33,089 bases of DNA from Beijerinckiaceae bacterium (lineage in GTDB: Bacteria > Pseudomonadota > Alphaproteobacteria > Rhizobiales > Beijerinckiaceae). The notes below the pieces were generated by a model. That model did not search any database and was not told the origin of the DNA. It saw only the letters and a list, made by a program, of their open reading frames with translations. Positions 20,001-28,103 of this stretch are shown here, piece after piece (the first letter of the stretch is position 1; each line of letters starts with the position of its first letter). The position numbers were made by a program, and so were the translations under genes. The stretch covers positions 1 through 33,089 of the forward strand of contig JALORF010000013.1 of assembly GCA_025459195.1 (NCBI GenBank). Direction: 5' to 3'.

Positions 20001-22505
20001 TCATGTCACAGGACCACGGCTTGGTGGCTGTACCGGGACAGACCAGATCTCGCCGGCATACTCGGCAATGGTGCGGTCTGATGAAAACCAGCCCATGCGC
20101 GCCGTGTTCAGCACGGCTTTCGTCCACCAGCGGGCAGGGTCCTGCCAGAGGTCGTCGAGACCGCGCTGGGCTGCGAAGTAGGAATCGAAGTCGGCGCTGA
20201 CCATGAAATAGTCATGGTAGGTCACGGCCTCGACCAGTGCCTTGAACCGTGCGGGCTCGTCGGGCGAGTAGACCCCGCCGCCCACCGCGTCGAGCACCTC
20301 TTTCAGGATCGGCGAGGCTGCGATCACGCCTTGCATGTCGATGCCCTCGGCGCGGCGCATGGCGACCTGTTCGGTGGTCATGCCGAAGATGACGATGTTG
20401 TCGTCGCCGACATGTTCCTTCATCTCGACATTGGCCCCGTCGAGTGTGCCGATGGTCAGCGCGCCATTGAGGCCGAACTTCATGTTGCCGGTGCCGGAGG
20501 CCTCCATGCCGGCGGTGGAAACCTGCTCCGAGAGATCTGCTGCTGGAATGATCGTTTCGGCGAGGGAGACGTTGTAGTTCGGCAGGAACACCACTTTCAG
20601 CAGGCCGCGAATGGCAGGGTCGCCATTGATGACGCGGGCCACGTCGTTCGCCAGCTTGATGATCAGTTTGGCCTGATGGTAGCTCGCCGCAGCCTTGCCG
20701 GCGAAGATCTTGACTCGCGGGGTCCAGTTGCGTGTCGGATGCGCCCTGATCGCGTCGTAAAGCGCGATGGTCTCCAGGATGTTGAGCAACTGGCGCTTGT
20801 ACTCGTGGATGCGTTTGATCTGGACATCGAACAGCGCATCCGGATCGAGCCTGACGCCGAGCCGTTCCTTGACGGTGGCTGCCAGAACCAGCTTGTTGGC
20901 CCGGCGCTCGGCGCGGAAGCGCGCCTGGAAGGCGCTGTCGCCGGCGAGAGCCTCAAGGTCGCGCAAGCCTGCGGGATCATCGAGCAGCTTCGGGCCGACG
21001 GCCTCGACCAGCAACCGGGTCAGGCCGGGATTGGCTTCAAACAGCCAGCGCCGGAAGGTGATGCCGTTGGTCTTGTTGACGATCCGGCCCGGAAAGACGG
21101 CGTCGAGATCGCGGAACACCGTCTTGCGCATCAGGTCGCTGTGCAGGCCGGAGACGCCGTTGACCTTGTGCGAGCCCATGAAGGCGAGGTTGCCCATGCG
21201 CACACGCCGTCCGTTGTTCTCGTCGATCAGCGACACCGAGGCCATGAGACCGTCATCAAGGGCCGGGTTGGCCCGGATGCGCTCAAGCTCGGCCGCATTG
21301 AGCATGTAGATGATCTGCATGTGGCGGGGCAGCAGCCTCTCGAGCAACGGCACCGGCCAGCTTTCCAGCGCCTCGGGCAGCAGGGTGTGGTTGGTGTAGG
21401 AGAAGGTGTGCCGTGTGATCTCCCAGGCCGCGTCCCACGCGAGGGCGTGCTCGTCGATCAGCAGGCGCATCAGTTCCGGCACGGCAATGGCCGGATGGGT
21501 ATCATTGAGCTGGATCGCGACATTGTCGGCGAGTGTCAGGATGCTGCCGTGCTGGCTGATATGCCGGCGCACCAGATCCTGGAGCGAGGCTGAGGCAAAG
21601 AAGAACTCCTGCCTCAGCCTCAGTTCATGGCCGGCGGGGCTGGAATCGCTTGGGTAGAGCACTTTCGAGACCGCTTCGAGCCGAACCCGGTCTGCCAGTG
21701 CGCCAACATGGTCACCCCGGTTGAAGGCATCGAGCCTGAGCGGATCGGATGCCCTGGCCGACCACAGGCGCAGCGTGTTGACATGCTGCCCGCGCCAGCC
21801 GACGACCGGCGTGTCATAGGCCACCGCATCGACGCTCTCGGCAGGGCGCCAGATGTGGCGCAGGCCACCATCGCCATTGGTGATCGCCTCCACCGCGCCG
21901 CCAAAGCCGACGGGATAGGCGACTTCGGGCCGCTCGAACTCCCACGGATTGCCGAATGACAGCCAGTTTTCCGGATACTCGAGCTGCCAGCCATCCTTGA
22001 TGCGCTGCCGGAACAGGCCGTGATCGTAGCGGATGCCATAGCCGTAGGCCGCGATCGACAAGGTGGCCATGCTTTCCATGAAGCAGGCCGCCAGCCGTCC
22101 CAGCCCGCCATTTCCAAGCGCCGCATCCGGCTCGAGCGCGCGCAGGCGTTCGAGATCGACACCCAGATCGGTGAGCGCCGCCCGGGCTGTGGCCGTGAGG
22201 CCCAGGTTGCCGAGCGCATCGCCGAGCAGGCGGCCGATCAGGAACTCGAGCGACAGGTAATACACCCGCTTGCTGCCGGCAGCGTAGACCTTGCGTGTCG
22301 TCTCCATCCACGGGTCGACGATGCGGTCGCGGGTGGCGAGGACAGTGGCAATCAGCCAGTCGCGTTCGGAGGCGCTGTCGGTGTCCTTGCCGACCTCATA
22401 GGTCAGCTTGGCGATGATCGCGGCGCGGAACTCGGCGGCATCCGGCGCAAGGGCGGAAGCGACTGCAGTGGCTGGCTCGCTGGCGAGATTGGCGGTGGAT
22501 GGCAT
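20001..22505 (-). CDS. glgP: Glycogen/starch/alpha-glucan phosphorylase
   Basis: GlgP releases glucose-1-phosphate from chain ends of glycogen using phosphate and pyridoxal phosphate (GT35). From the ATG at 22503-22505 the protein has 834 residues, close to the family's 800-840. The frame continues upstream for 44 codons, but those residues are Arg/Ser-rich and unlike the family, so I chose the start just before the conserved helix AAIIAKLTYEVGKD. The cofactor-binding lysine is in EASGTGNMKFGLNGAL, at about residue 676. The Shine-Dalgarno is weak, which leaves the start open. It is the first gene of the glycogen operon, so breakdown and synthesis enzymes would share one promoter region. Confidence 0.93.
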   Translation of the reverse strand: MPSTANLASEPATAVASALAPDAAEFRAAIIAKLTYEVGKDTDSASERDWLIATVLATRDRIVDPWMETTRKVYAAGSKRVYYLSLEFLIGRLLGDALGNLGLTATARAALTDLGVDLERLRALEPDAALGNGGLGRLAACFMESMATLSIAAYGYGIRYDHGLFRQRIKDGWQLEYPENWLSFGNPWEFERPEVAYPVGFGGAVEAITNGDGGLRHIWRPAESVDAVAYDTPVVGWRGQHVNTLRLWSARASDPLRLDAFNRGDHVGALADRVRLEAVSKVLYPSDSSPAGHELRLRQEFFFASASLQDLVRRHISQHGSILTLADNVAIQLNDTHPAIAVPELMRLLIDEHALAWDAAWEITRHTFSYTNHTLLPEALESWPVPLLERLLPRHMQIIYMLNAAELERIRANPALDDGLMASVSLIDENNGRRVRMGNLAFMGSHKVNGVSGLHSDLMRKTVFRDLDAVFPGRIVNKTNGITFRRWLFEANPGLTRLLVEAVGPKLLDDPAGLRDLEALAGDSAFQARFRAERRANKLVLAATVKERLGVRLDPDALFDVQIKRIHEYKRQLLNILETIALYDAIRAHPTRNWTPRVKIFAGKAAASYHQAKLIIKLANDVARVINGDPAIRGLLKVVFLPNYNVSLAETIIPAADLSEQVSTAGMEASGTGNMKFGLNGALTIGTLDGANVEMKEHVGDDNIVIFGMTTEQVAMRRAEGIDMQGVIAASPILKEVLDAVGGGVYSPDEPARFKALVEAVTYHDYFMVSADFDSYFAAQRGLDDLWQDPARWWTKAVLNTARMGWFSSDRTIAEYAGEIWSVPVQPPSRGPVT

Positions 22506-22774
22506 AAGGCAAACACATTCCGGACAACGGGCCTGGCGACGGGCCGTGGAGAGCATCGATGCAGCGGAGCGCGGCTCGGTGGCGAACACGACGCGGCGCA
22601 CTGACCTTAGCGGAGCTTTTGCCGCACTGCGAGACAATCCGTTCGGTTCGGTTCGGTCCCGGTTCGGTCCCGGGCCGGGATCAGGCCAGGATCAGGTGTT
22701 GAAAGCCCCTTGCGCCGGGTGCCGTCGAGCGCCAAAGTAGGCGTCCCCACTCCATTGCCAGAAATGTTGTCTTC
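22506..22774. promoter_or_regulatory. Divergent intergenic region between glgP and a secreted-protein gene
   Basis: These 269 nt must carry the glycogen operon promoter (minus strand) and that of the small secreted gene (plus strand). I see no strong sigma-70 pair for either. The region holds the short tandem repeats listed separately at 22641-22696. No gene other than the discounted upstream extension of glgP is seen. Confidence 0.45.
22641..22696. repeat. Short tandem repeats in the glgP upstream region
   Basis: The unit gttcg occurs twice (22641-22650), followed by two exact 11 bp copies of gttcggtcccg at 22651-22661 and 22662-22672. After a short spacer, ggatcagg occurs twice, at 22678-22685 and 22689-22696, again with an 11 bp period. 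The period is close to one DNA helical turn, which would suit phased protein binding, but it could also be simple slippage repeats. Confidence 0.6.
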
Positions 22775-23137
22775 ATGAAACGCCTTGCCTTCGCTGCCAT
22801 TCTCGCGGTTTCACTCTCCTTGATGTCGCTGACCAGCGCCGCCCTCGCGCAGGTCCTTGGCCGCTACGATGTCGAAGGCCGCAATCCATCGGGCACGAGC
22901 TATTCGGGGACGGCCACGATCGAGAAGACCGGCGATACCTATCGCGTGGTCTGGAACATCGGCGGCACCCGCTTCATCGGCACCGGCATCGGCAGCGACG
23001 AGGGCATCGCCATCAGCTATCGGTCCGGCAGCAACACGGGCATTGCCCTGCTGGGCAAGGAACCGTGGGGCTATGGCCTTGTCTGGACCTACATGGGCGG
23101 GACGGACCTGGGCACCGAGCGCTGGACGCGGCGCTGA
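22775..23137 (+). CDS. Small predicted secreted protein of unknown function
   Basis: This 120-residue protein has a clear Sec signal peptide: MKR, then a hydrophobic core at about residues 4-22 and a signal peptidase I site after A25 (ALA followed by Q). The mature part of about 95 residues is rich in Gly, Thr and Tyr and looks all-beta (GRYDVEGRNPSGTSYSG, then TYRVVWNIGGTRFIGTGIG). I have the impression that similar short proteins occur in other Rhizobiales, but I cannot assign a function. No cysteines are seen in the mature part, so it is not a lipoprotein. It is divergent from glgP and upstream of tRNA-Trp, with no operon partner. A GC-rich hairpin follows directly after its stop. Confidence 0.82.
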   Translation: MKRLAFAAILAVSLSLMSLTSAALAQVLGRYDVEGRNPSGTSYSGTATIEKTGDTYRVVWNIGGTRFIGTGIGSDEGIAISYRSGSNTGIALLGKEPWGYGLVWTYMGGTDLGTERWTRR

Positions 23138-23154
23138 GCCGGCACCGTGCCGGC
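23138..23154 (+). terminator. GC-rich hairpin right after the secreted-protein gene
   Basis: gccggcac at 23138-23145 pairs perfectly with gtgccggc at 23147-23154, starting at the base after the TGA. There is no immediate T-run (the nearest is a TTTT about 20 nt on), so it may be an mRNA-stabilising or weak terminator hairpin. Confidence 0.4.
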
Positions 23155-23180
23155 CCGGTGCGCCACAAGCCGTTTTCGAC

Positions 23181-23209
23181 TTGAAAGCGCACGGCGCTTG
23201 CGGCATAGG
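23181..23209 (+). promoter_or_regulatory. Possible promoter for tRNA-Trp
   Basis: CTTGAAA with TTGAAA at 23181-23186 resembles the alphaproteobacterial -35 element, and CATAGG at 23204-23209 follows after 17 nt as a moderate -10. The tRNA begins about 38 nt downstream. Assigned by eye only. Confidence 0.4.
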
Positions 23210-23246
23210 AGCGATGTGGCGGCCAAGGTCGCCGCGCCGCTGGAAT

Positions 23247-23323
23247 AGGGGCTTAGCTCAGTCGGTTAGAGCGACGGTCTCCAAAACCGTAGGTCGAGAG
23301 TTCGAATCCCTCAGCCCCTGCCA
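23247..23323 (+). tRNA. tRNA-Trp (anticodon CCA)
   Basis: A complete cloverleaf can be drawn. The acceptor stem AGGGGCT (23247-23253) pairs with AGCCCCT (23313-23319), followed by discriminator G and an encoded CCA. The D-stem is GCTC/GAGC and the anticodon stem ACGGT/ACCGT. The loop CTCCAAA carries anticodon CCA at 23281-23283. The T-arm is GAGAG, TTCGAAT, CCCTC, with one A-C mismatch (position 52 against 62 in standard numbering). Its location before secE is the common alphaproteobacterial arrangement. Confidence 0.96.
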
Positions 23324-23372
23324 GCTTGCCTGCCCGATCTGATGGCCACTTGTGGTCCGGTGCGACCATGGA

Positions 23373-23400
23373 TTGACGCCGGCTGAATTTCGGGTAAACG
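23373..23400 (+). promoter_or_regulatory. Possible promoter for secE-nusG
   Basis: TTGACG at 23373-23378 is a strong -35 match. TAAACG at 23395-23400, 16 nt later, is a poor -10. The 202 nt between tRNA-Trp and secE contain no gene. They also hold an 8 bp hairpin, cggcgcgg at 23429-23436 with ccgcgccg at 23443-23450, that could end the tRNA transcript or act in the leader. Confidence 0.35.
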
Positions 23401-23428
23401 CTTCGCCACATTCCCTGAGATGTTGTGA

Positions 23429-23450
23429 CGGCGCGGCTCTCCCCGCGCCG
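23429..23450 (+). terminator. GC-rich hairpin between tRNA-Trp and secE
   Basis: A perfect 8 bp stem (cggcgcgg/ccgcgccg) with a 6 nt loop, followed 7 nt later by TTTT. It could be a weak terminator for tRNA-Trp or a leader element of secE; the distance to the T-run argues against strong termination. Confidence 0.35.
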
Positions 23451-23525
23451 CCGATGTTTTCGGGAGACGTCAACCAGTGTCAACAAGGCCGGCCCGGGGT
23501 GCTTCACCGAGGGCTTGAAAGAACG

Positions 23526-23723
23526 ATGGCGAAAAGCAATCCGTTCGAGTTTCTGCAGCAGGTGCGGTCCGAAGCGTCGAAGGTGACGTGGCCGACGCGC
23601 AAGGAAACCATGGTGACCACGGGCATGGTTTTGCTCATGATCGTCGTGGCCAGCCTGTTCTTCCTGTTCACCGACACGGTGATCCGCTGGCTGCTCGCGC
23701 TTGTGCTCGGCATCGGCCGCTGA
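23526..23723 (+). CDS. secE: Preprotein translocase subunit SecE
   Basis: This 65-residue single-span SecE belongs to the SecYEG channel of the inner membrane. The family core EASKVTWPTRKETM lies at about residues 16-29 and precedes one hydrophobic segment (about 30-57) that ends near the C-terminus. The frame is open upstream to an ATG at 23352, but that extension runs through the leader and does not resemble SecE; the ATG at 23526 gives the usual length of short alphaproteobacterial SecE. nusG follows 36 nt later, the standard pairing. Confidence 0.95.
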   Translation: MAKSNPFEFLQQVRSEASKVTWPTRKETMVTTGMVLLMIVVASLFFLFTDTVIRWLLALVLGIGR

Positions 23724-23759
23724 CATCGATGCCGGAAACGATTGAGGGTTCAAACTGAC

Positions 23760-24293
23760 ATGGCCAAGCGCTGGTACATCGTCCACGCCTACTCGAACTT
23801 CGAGAACAAGGTGCGCGATTCGATCCTCGCCCAGGCGAAGGAGCGGAGCCTCAGCACGCTGTTCGACGAGGTCATGGTTCCGACCGAGAAGGTCATGGAA
23901 GTCCGGCGTGGCCGCAAATACGAAACGGACCGCAAGTTTTTCCCCGGCTATGTGCTGGTCAAGTGCGATCTGACCGACGAGGTCTATCACCTGATCAAGA
24001 ACACGCCGAAGGTGACGGGCTTCCTCGGCGCGGACAAGTCCAAGCCGCAGCCGATTCCCGATGCCGAAGCAGAGCGCATCAAGGGGCAGGTGCAGGATGG
24101 TGTCGACCGTCCCAAGCCCACGATCATGTTCGAGGTCGGCGAGCAGGTGCGCGTGGCCGATGGCCCGTTCGCGTCGTTCAACGGCGTGGTCGAGGACGTC
24201 GATCACCCGCGCGCCCGCGTCAAGGTCGCCGTCTCGATCTTTGGCCGGGCCACTCCGGTCGAACTGGAATACAGTCAGGTCGAAAAGCTGTGA
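23760..24293 (+). CDS. nusG: Transcription termination/antitermination protein NusG
   Basis: NusG binds RNA polymerase and links it to Rho or to the leading ribosome. The 177-residue product starts with the canonical MAKRWYIVHAYSNFENKV. The N-terminal NGN domain includes FFPGYVLVKCDL, and a C-terminal KOW domain (about 125-177) includes VADGPFASFNGVVEDVD. An ATG six codons upstream (23742) is in frame but outside the conserved start. GAGGG lies about 12 nt upstream. The gene follows secE closely and precedes rplK by 191 nt. Confidence 0.97.
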   Translation: MAKRWYIVHAYSNFENKVRDSILAQAKERSLSTLFDEVMVPTEKVMEVRRGRKYETDRKFFPGYVLVKCDLTDEVYHLIKNTPKVTGFLGADKSKPQPIPDAEAERIKGQVQDGVDRPKPTIMFEVGEQVRVADGPFASFNGVVEDVDHPRARVKVAVSIFGRATPVELEYSQVEKL

Positions 24294-24484
24294 CTGTCAC
24301 GGGCAGGTGGAAAGAGGCAGTCGGCAGTTGTGAGACACTTGCCTGCCGCTGGAAGCCCACTGCCCTCACTTCGCGGGAGGCATGCCGGTTCGCCGCCGGA
24401 ACTCCATGCCGCACCGCGACCTTCAAACCGGCTTGCCGGCCCCCGCTTGGCGTTTGGGGGCGGAGCCAGATTGGGAGATGAGCC
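24294..24484 (+). promoter_or_regulatory. Leader region of rplK-rplA
   Basis: This is a 191 nt gap without a gene. It holds two hairpins: cggcag at 24322-24327 with ctgccg at 24343-24348, and gccccc at 24439-24444 with gggggc at 24456-24461. In many bacteria L1 represses this operon by binding the mRNA near the rplK start; the second hairpin lies close enough to take part, but I did not find a clear copy of the L1 site. Confidence 0.35.
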
Positions 24485-24934
24485 ATGGCGAAGAAAATCA
24501 CCGGCTACATCAAGCTCCAGGTTCCGGCAGGTGCCGCGAACCCGTCACCACCGATTGGTCCGGCTCTGGGCCAGCGCGGCCTGAACATCATGGAATTCTG
24601 CAAGGCCTTCAATGCGAAGACCGCCCAGATCGACAAGGGCACGCCGATTCCGGTCGTGATCACCGCGTTCCAGGATCGTTCGTTCACCTTCGAGATGCGC
24701 CAGCCGCCCGTGTCCTTCTTCCTGAAGAAGGCTGCCGGCCTGAAGATCGGCAAGAAGCCGGCCTCTGGCTCCAAGACCCCGGGCAAGGGCGCTCCTGCCG
24801 GCAAGATCACCGAAGCGCAGCTCGTTGAAATCGCCGAAAAGAAGATGGTCGATCTCAACTGCTCGACGGTCGAATCCGCAGTCTCCATGATCCGTGGCTC
24901 TGCCCGGGCCATGGGCCTTGAAATCGTGGCGTGA
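24485..24934 (+). CDS. rplK: 50S ribosomal protein L11
   Basis: L11 forms the GTPase-associated centre at the base of the L7/L12 stalk. The 149-residue product has the N-terminal motif [20 protein letters not shown] and the C-terminal rRNA-binding domain with [19 protein letters not shown]. It is slightly longer than the E. coli protein (142), mainly through a Gly/Lys/Ser-rich loop at about residues 90-105. The ATG follows GGGAGATGAGCC, so ribosome binding is well placed. rplA follows after 11 nt. Confidence 0.98.
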   Translation: MAKKITGYIKLQVPAGAANPSPPIGPALGQRGLNIMEFCKAFNAKTAQIDKGTPIPVVITAFQDRSFTFEMRQPPVSFFLKKAAGLKIGKKPASGSKTPGKGAPAGKITEAQLVEIAEKKMVDLNCSTVESAVSMIRGSARAMGLEIVA

Positions 24935-24945
24935 GGAGCTGACCG

Positions 24946-25635
<690 letters not shown>

Positions 25636-25692
25636 GGCGCAAGCCTGACCCGACGGTGCCGGCCCTGTCATGCCGGAAAGTGCCAATTCACA

Positions 25693-25722
25693 GCCTCGCA
25701 TCGTGAGATGCGGGGCTTTTTT
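25693..25722 (+). terminator. Rho-independent terminator after rplA
   Basis: gcctcgcatc (25693-25702) and gatgcggggc (25707-25716) form a 10 bp stem with one G-U pair and a GTGA tetraloop, followed directly by six T. It is the best terminator in the window and cuts rplKA off from the downstream genes. Confidence 0.9.
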
Positions 25723-25755
25723 GTGCATTTTCGCGGCTTTTGTCACAGAGCCGGC

Positions 25756-25783
25756 TTGGATTTGGCGCAATCCGTTCCATATC
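25756..25783 (+). promoter_or_regulatory. Possible promoter for nhaA
   Basis: TTGGAT at 25756-25761 and CATATC at 25778-25783 are separated by 16 nt, just downstream of the rplA terminator and about 30 nt before the nhaA start. The match is moderate and made by eye. Confidence 0.3.
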
Positions 25784-25804
25784 CGGGAAAACCCTTAATT
25801 CGAC

Positions 25805-25809
25805 AGGAG
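25805..25809 (+). promoter_or_regulatory. Ribosome binding site deciding the TTG start of nhaA
   Basis: AGGAG lies 6 nt before TTG at 25816. The longer reading frame, open from 25708, would start inside the rplA terminator, which excludes it. Confidence 0.65.
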
Positions 25810-25815
25810 CCAGCT

Positions 25816-27021
25816 TTGGCCGCTTCCCCTTCAGTATCGAGCCAGACCCCCGCAAGCGGAACGAACCCGGAGGTCGTCGGCGCCTTCGTGCTGATGGCGG
25901 CCACGGTGGCCGCGCTGATCTTCGCCAACACGGGGCTGGCGGGTGTCTACAAGGCTCTGCTCAACACGCCGATCAGTCTGGATGTGGGCAGCTTCCAGTT
26001 GGCGGATTCGCTGAAGAACTGGGTGAAGAACCTGCTTATGGCGATCTTCTTCCTGTTCGTCGGGCTGGAGATCAAGGCCGAGTTCAAGGAAGGCGCGCTG
26101 TCGGACCGCAAGCGCGCCATCCTGCCCTTCGCCGGCGCTGTGGGTGGTATGGCCGCGCCGGCGGCCATCTTCCTGGCGCTGGCAGGTTCAAACCCGGCTT
26201 ATGTCAATGGCTGGGCCATCCCTTCGGCCACCGACATCGCCTTCGCGGTCGGGGTGGTGGCGCTGCTCGGCTCGCGCGTGCCACCGGCGCTCAAGGCCTT
26301 CCTGCTGGCCGTTGCCGTGATCGACGATCTTGGCGCCATCCTCATCATTGCGGTGTTCTACACCGCCCAGATCAGTCTTGGGGCTCTGGGCCTTGCAGCG
26401 CTCGCCATTGTCGCGCTCGGCCTGCTCAACCTGCGTGGCGTGACACGGATCATGCCCTACATGCTGGTCGGCGTCGCGCTGTGGCTGTTCGTGCTCAAGT
26501 CCGGCGTCAATCCGACGCTCGCGGGCGTGATCACGGCGCTGTTCGTGCCGATGCGCAGCGCCGATGACAGCGTCCATCCTCTGCATGATCTGGTCGGGAA
26601 GCTGAAGTTCAGCGTCGTGTTCCTGATCATGCCGATCTTCGCCTTTGCCAACGCGGGCGTGCCGCTGACTGGCCTTGGGCTCGGCGACCTGCTCCATCCG
26701 GTCACGTCGGGCATCGCGCTTGGCCTTGTTGTCGGCAAGCCCATCGGCATCACGCTGCTGGTCTATCTTGCGGTGCGTTCCGGGCTCGCGCGGCTGCCGG
26801 ACAAGTCCACCTGGCTTCAGGTGGTTGGGGTGGCTTTCATCGCCGGCATCGGGTTCACCATGAGCCTGTTCATCGGTGTCCTCGCCTTTGGCGACGGCGA
26901 CCTGATGAACAAGGTGCGGCTTGGTGTTCTGCTGGGCTCGACCCTGGCGGCGCTTGCCGGCGTGGCTGTCCTGATTGCTGCCGCGCGGAAGGCTCCGGAG
27001 CCTGCGCTGTCACGGGCCTGA
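25816..27021 (+). CDS. nhaA: Na+/H+ antiporter NhaA
   Basis: NhaA exports Na+ (or Li+) in exchange for protons across the inner membrane and supports growth under salt and alkaline stress. From the TTG at 25816 the protein has 401 residues (E. coli 388). The ion-binding acidic residues are visible: Asp in IPSATDIAFAVGV, and the pair in AVAVIDDLGAI corresponding to E. coli Asp163-Asp164. The N-terminal FFLFVGLEIKAEF and C-terminal AGIGFTMSLFIG segments are typical, and about 12 hydrophobic spans can be counted. It is preceded by the rplA terminator and followed after 66 nt by another cation antiporter, suggesting a small ion-homeostasis unit placed within the ribosomal cluster. Confidence 0.95.
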   Translation: MAASPSVSSQTPASGTNPEVVGAFVLMAATVAALIFANTGLAGVYKALLNTPISLDVGSFQLADSLKNWVKNLLMAIFFLFVGLEIKAEFKEGALSDRKRAILPFAGAVGGMAAPAAIFLALAGSNPAYVNGWAIPSATDIAFAVGVVALLGSRVPPALKAFLLAVAVIDDLGAILIIAVFYTAQISLGALGLAALAIVALGLLNLRGVTRIMPYMLVGVALWLFVLKSGVNPTLAGVITALFVPMRSADDSVHPLHDLVGKLKFSVVFLIMPIFAFANAGVPLTGLGLGDLLHPVTSGIALGLVVGKPIGITLLVYLAVRSGLARLPDKSTWLQVVGVAFIAGIGFTMSLFIGVLAFGDGDLMNKVRLGVLLGSTLAALAGVAVLIAAARKAPEPALSRA

Positions 27022-27087
27022 GCCTGGTCGCGGAGGGGGGCGGCGTGCCGCTCCCACTGCTGTTCATCTCCTTCGAAAGAGCCTGCC

Positions 27088-28095
27088 ATGTTGTTTGATG
27101 TTGTCTTGCCGCTTGCCGGTGGTCTGATCCTGCTGGCGGTCGGGGGGGAGTTGCTGGTGCGCGGCGCTGTTCAGGTGGCCGAGCGGCTTGGTGTCTCGCC
27201 ATTGCTGATCGGGCTGACGCTTGTCGGGTTCGGCACGTCCATGCCGGAACTGGTGACCAGCGTCCAGGCAGCCATGATTGGCTCGCCCGGCATTGCGGTC
27301 GGCAACATCGTTGGTTCCAATCTGGCCAATATCCTGCTGATCCTGGGGCTCTCGGCCATCATTTTCCCGGTGGCGGTCTCGTCAAATGCCCTGAAGCGTG
27401 ATGGCACGCTGGTCGTGCTGACGGCCATCGCCCTGACGGCTGTCGGCCTGCTCTGGAGTCTCGACCGCATTGTCGGGACGATTTTTCTGGCAGGTCTGGT
27501 CAGCTACATCGTCTTCGCCTGGCGGCAGGAACGGGTCGTCGGTGGCTTGCCTGCCGGTGAGCACACCGCTGCTTATGAAAGGGCGGAGGCGTTCGAGGAA
27601 TTGCATGCGCCGGTGCTCAAGCCCGATGCCGAGACCATCAAGGCGATTTCGATCCCGATCTCGCTGGCCATGGCGCTCGGTGGTCTTTTGCTGGTCGTGT
27701 TCGGCGGCAAGGTTTTCGTCGACGGGGCCGTCACGCTGGCTCGCAGCTTCGGCATATCCGAGACCGTGATCGGCCTGACCATCGTGGCCGTGGGCACCTC
27801 GATGCCGGAACTCATCACCTCGATCGTGGCGGCGCTGCGCAAGCATGCCGATGTGGCGCTGGGCAATATTCTCGGCTCGAATATCTACAACATTCTCGGC
27901 ATCGGCGGTGTCACGGCCCTGATCGCCCCGACCGAGGTGCCCCGGCAGATCGCCACCTTCGATAACCTTGTGATGGTCGCCATTTCCGTGTTGCTGCTGG
28001 CAATGGCCCGCACGGGCTGGAAGATCGGGCGGCTGGAAGGCGCTGTGCTGGTGGCCGGCTATGTGGCCTATGTCTGGTGGATCTGGCCCAAGTGA
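27088..28095 (+). CDS. Calcium/sodium antiporter (CaCA superfamily, YrbG-like)
   Basis: This 335-residue membrane protein has the two inverted alpha-repeats of cation/Ca2+ exchangers. Repeat 1 holds GFGTSMPELVTSVQAA with GNIVGSNLANILLILG near residues 48-88. Repeat 2 holds AVGTSMPELITSIVAA with LGNILGSNIYNILGIGG near 235-275. Each repeat carries the ion-ligating Glu in PEL. About ten hydrophobic spans are present, with a hydrophilic loop at about 150-180. The bacterial family exchanges Ca2+ for Na+ or H+, and the substrate here is inferred. Its end touches the start region of the SDR gene, so co-expression with it is likely. Confidence 0.92.
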   Translation: MLFDVVLPLAGGLILLAVGGELLVRGAVQVAERLGVSPLLIGLTLVGFGTSMPELVTSVQAAMIGSPGIAVGNIVGSNLANILLILGLSAIIFPVAVSSNALKRDGTLVVLTAIALTAVGLLWSLDRIVGTIFLAGLVSYIVFAWRQERVVGGLPAGEHTAAYERAEAFEELHAPVLKPDAETIKAISIPISLAMALGGLLLVVFGGKVFVDGAVTLARSFGISETVIGLTIVAVGTSMPELITSIVAALRKHADVALGNILGSNIYNILGIGGVTALIAPTEVPRQIATFDNLVMVAISVLLLAMARTGWKIGRLEGAVLVAGYVAYVWWIWPK

Positions 28096-28103
28096 CGGCT
28101 GCA

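Noticed and set aside
22506-22637. 44-residue N-terminal extension of GlgP
   Set aside because: The residues are unlike the family and the next ATG gives the normal length; the Shine-Dalgarno is weak in both cases, so this is a judgement by homology.
23352-23525. N-terminal extension of SecE
   Set aside because: It would read through a GC-rich hairpin in the leader and has no SecE-like sequence.
25708-25815. N-terminal extension of NhaA from the ATG at 25708
   Set aside because: The extension begins inside the rplA terminator; the TTG at 25816 has a good Shine-Dalgarno and gives the usual length.
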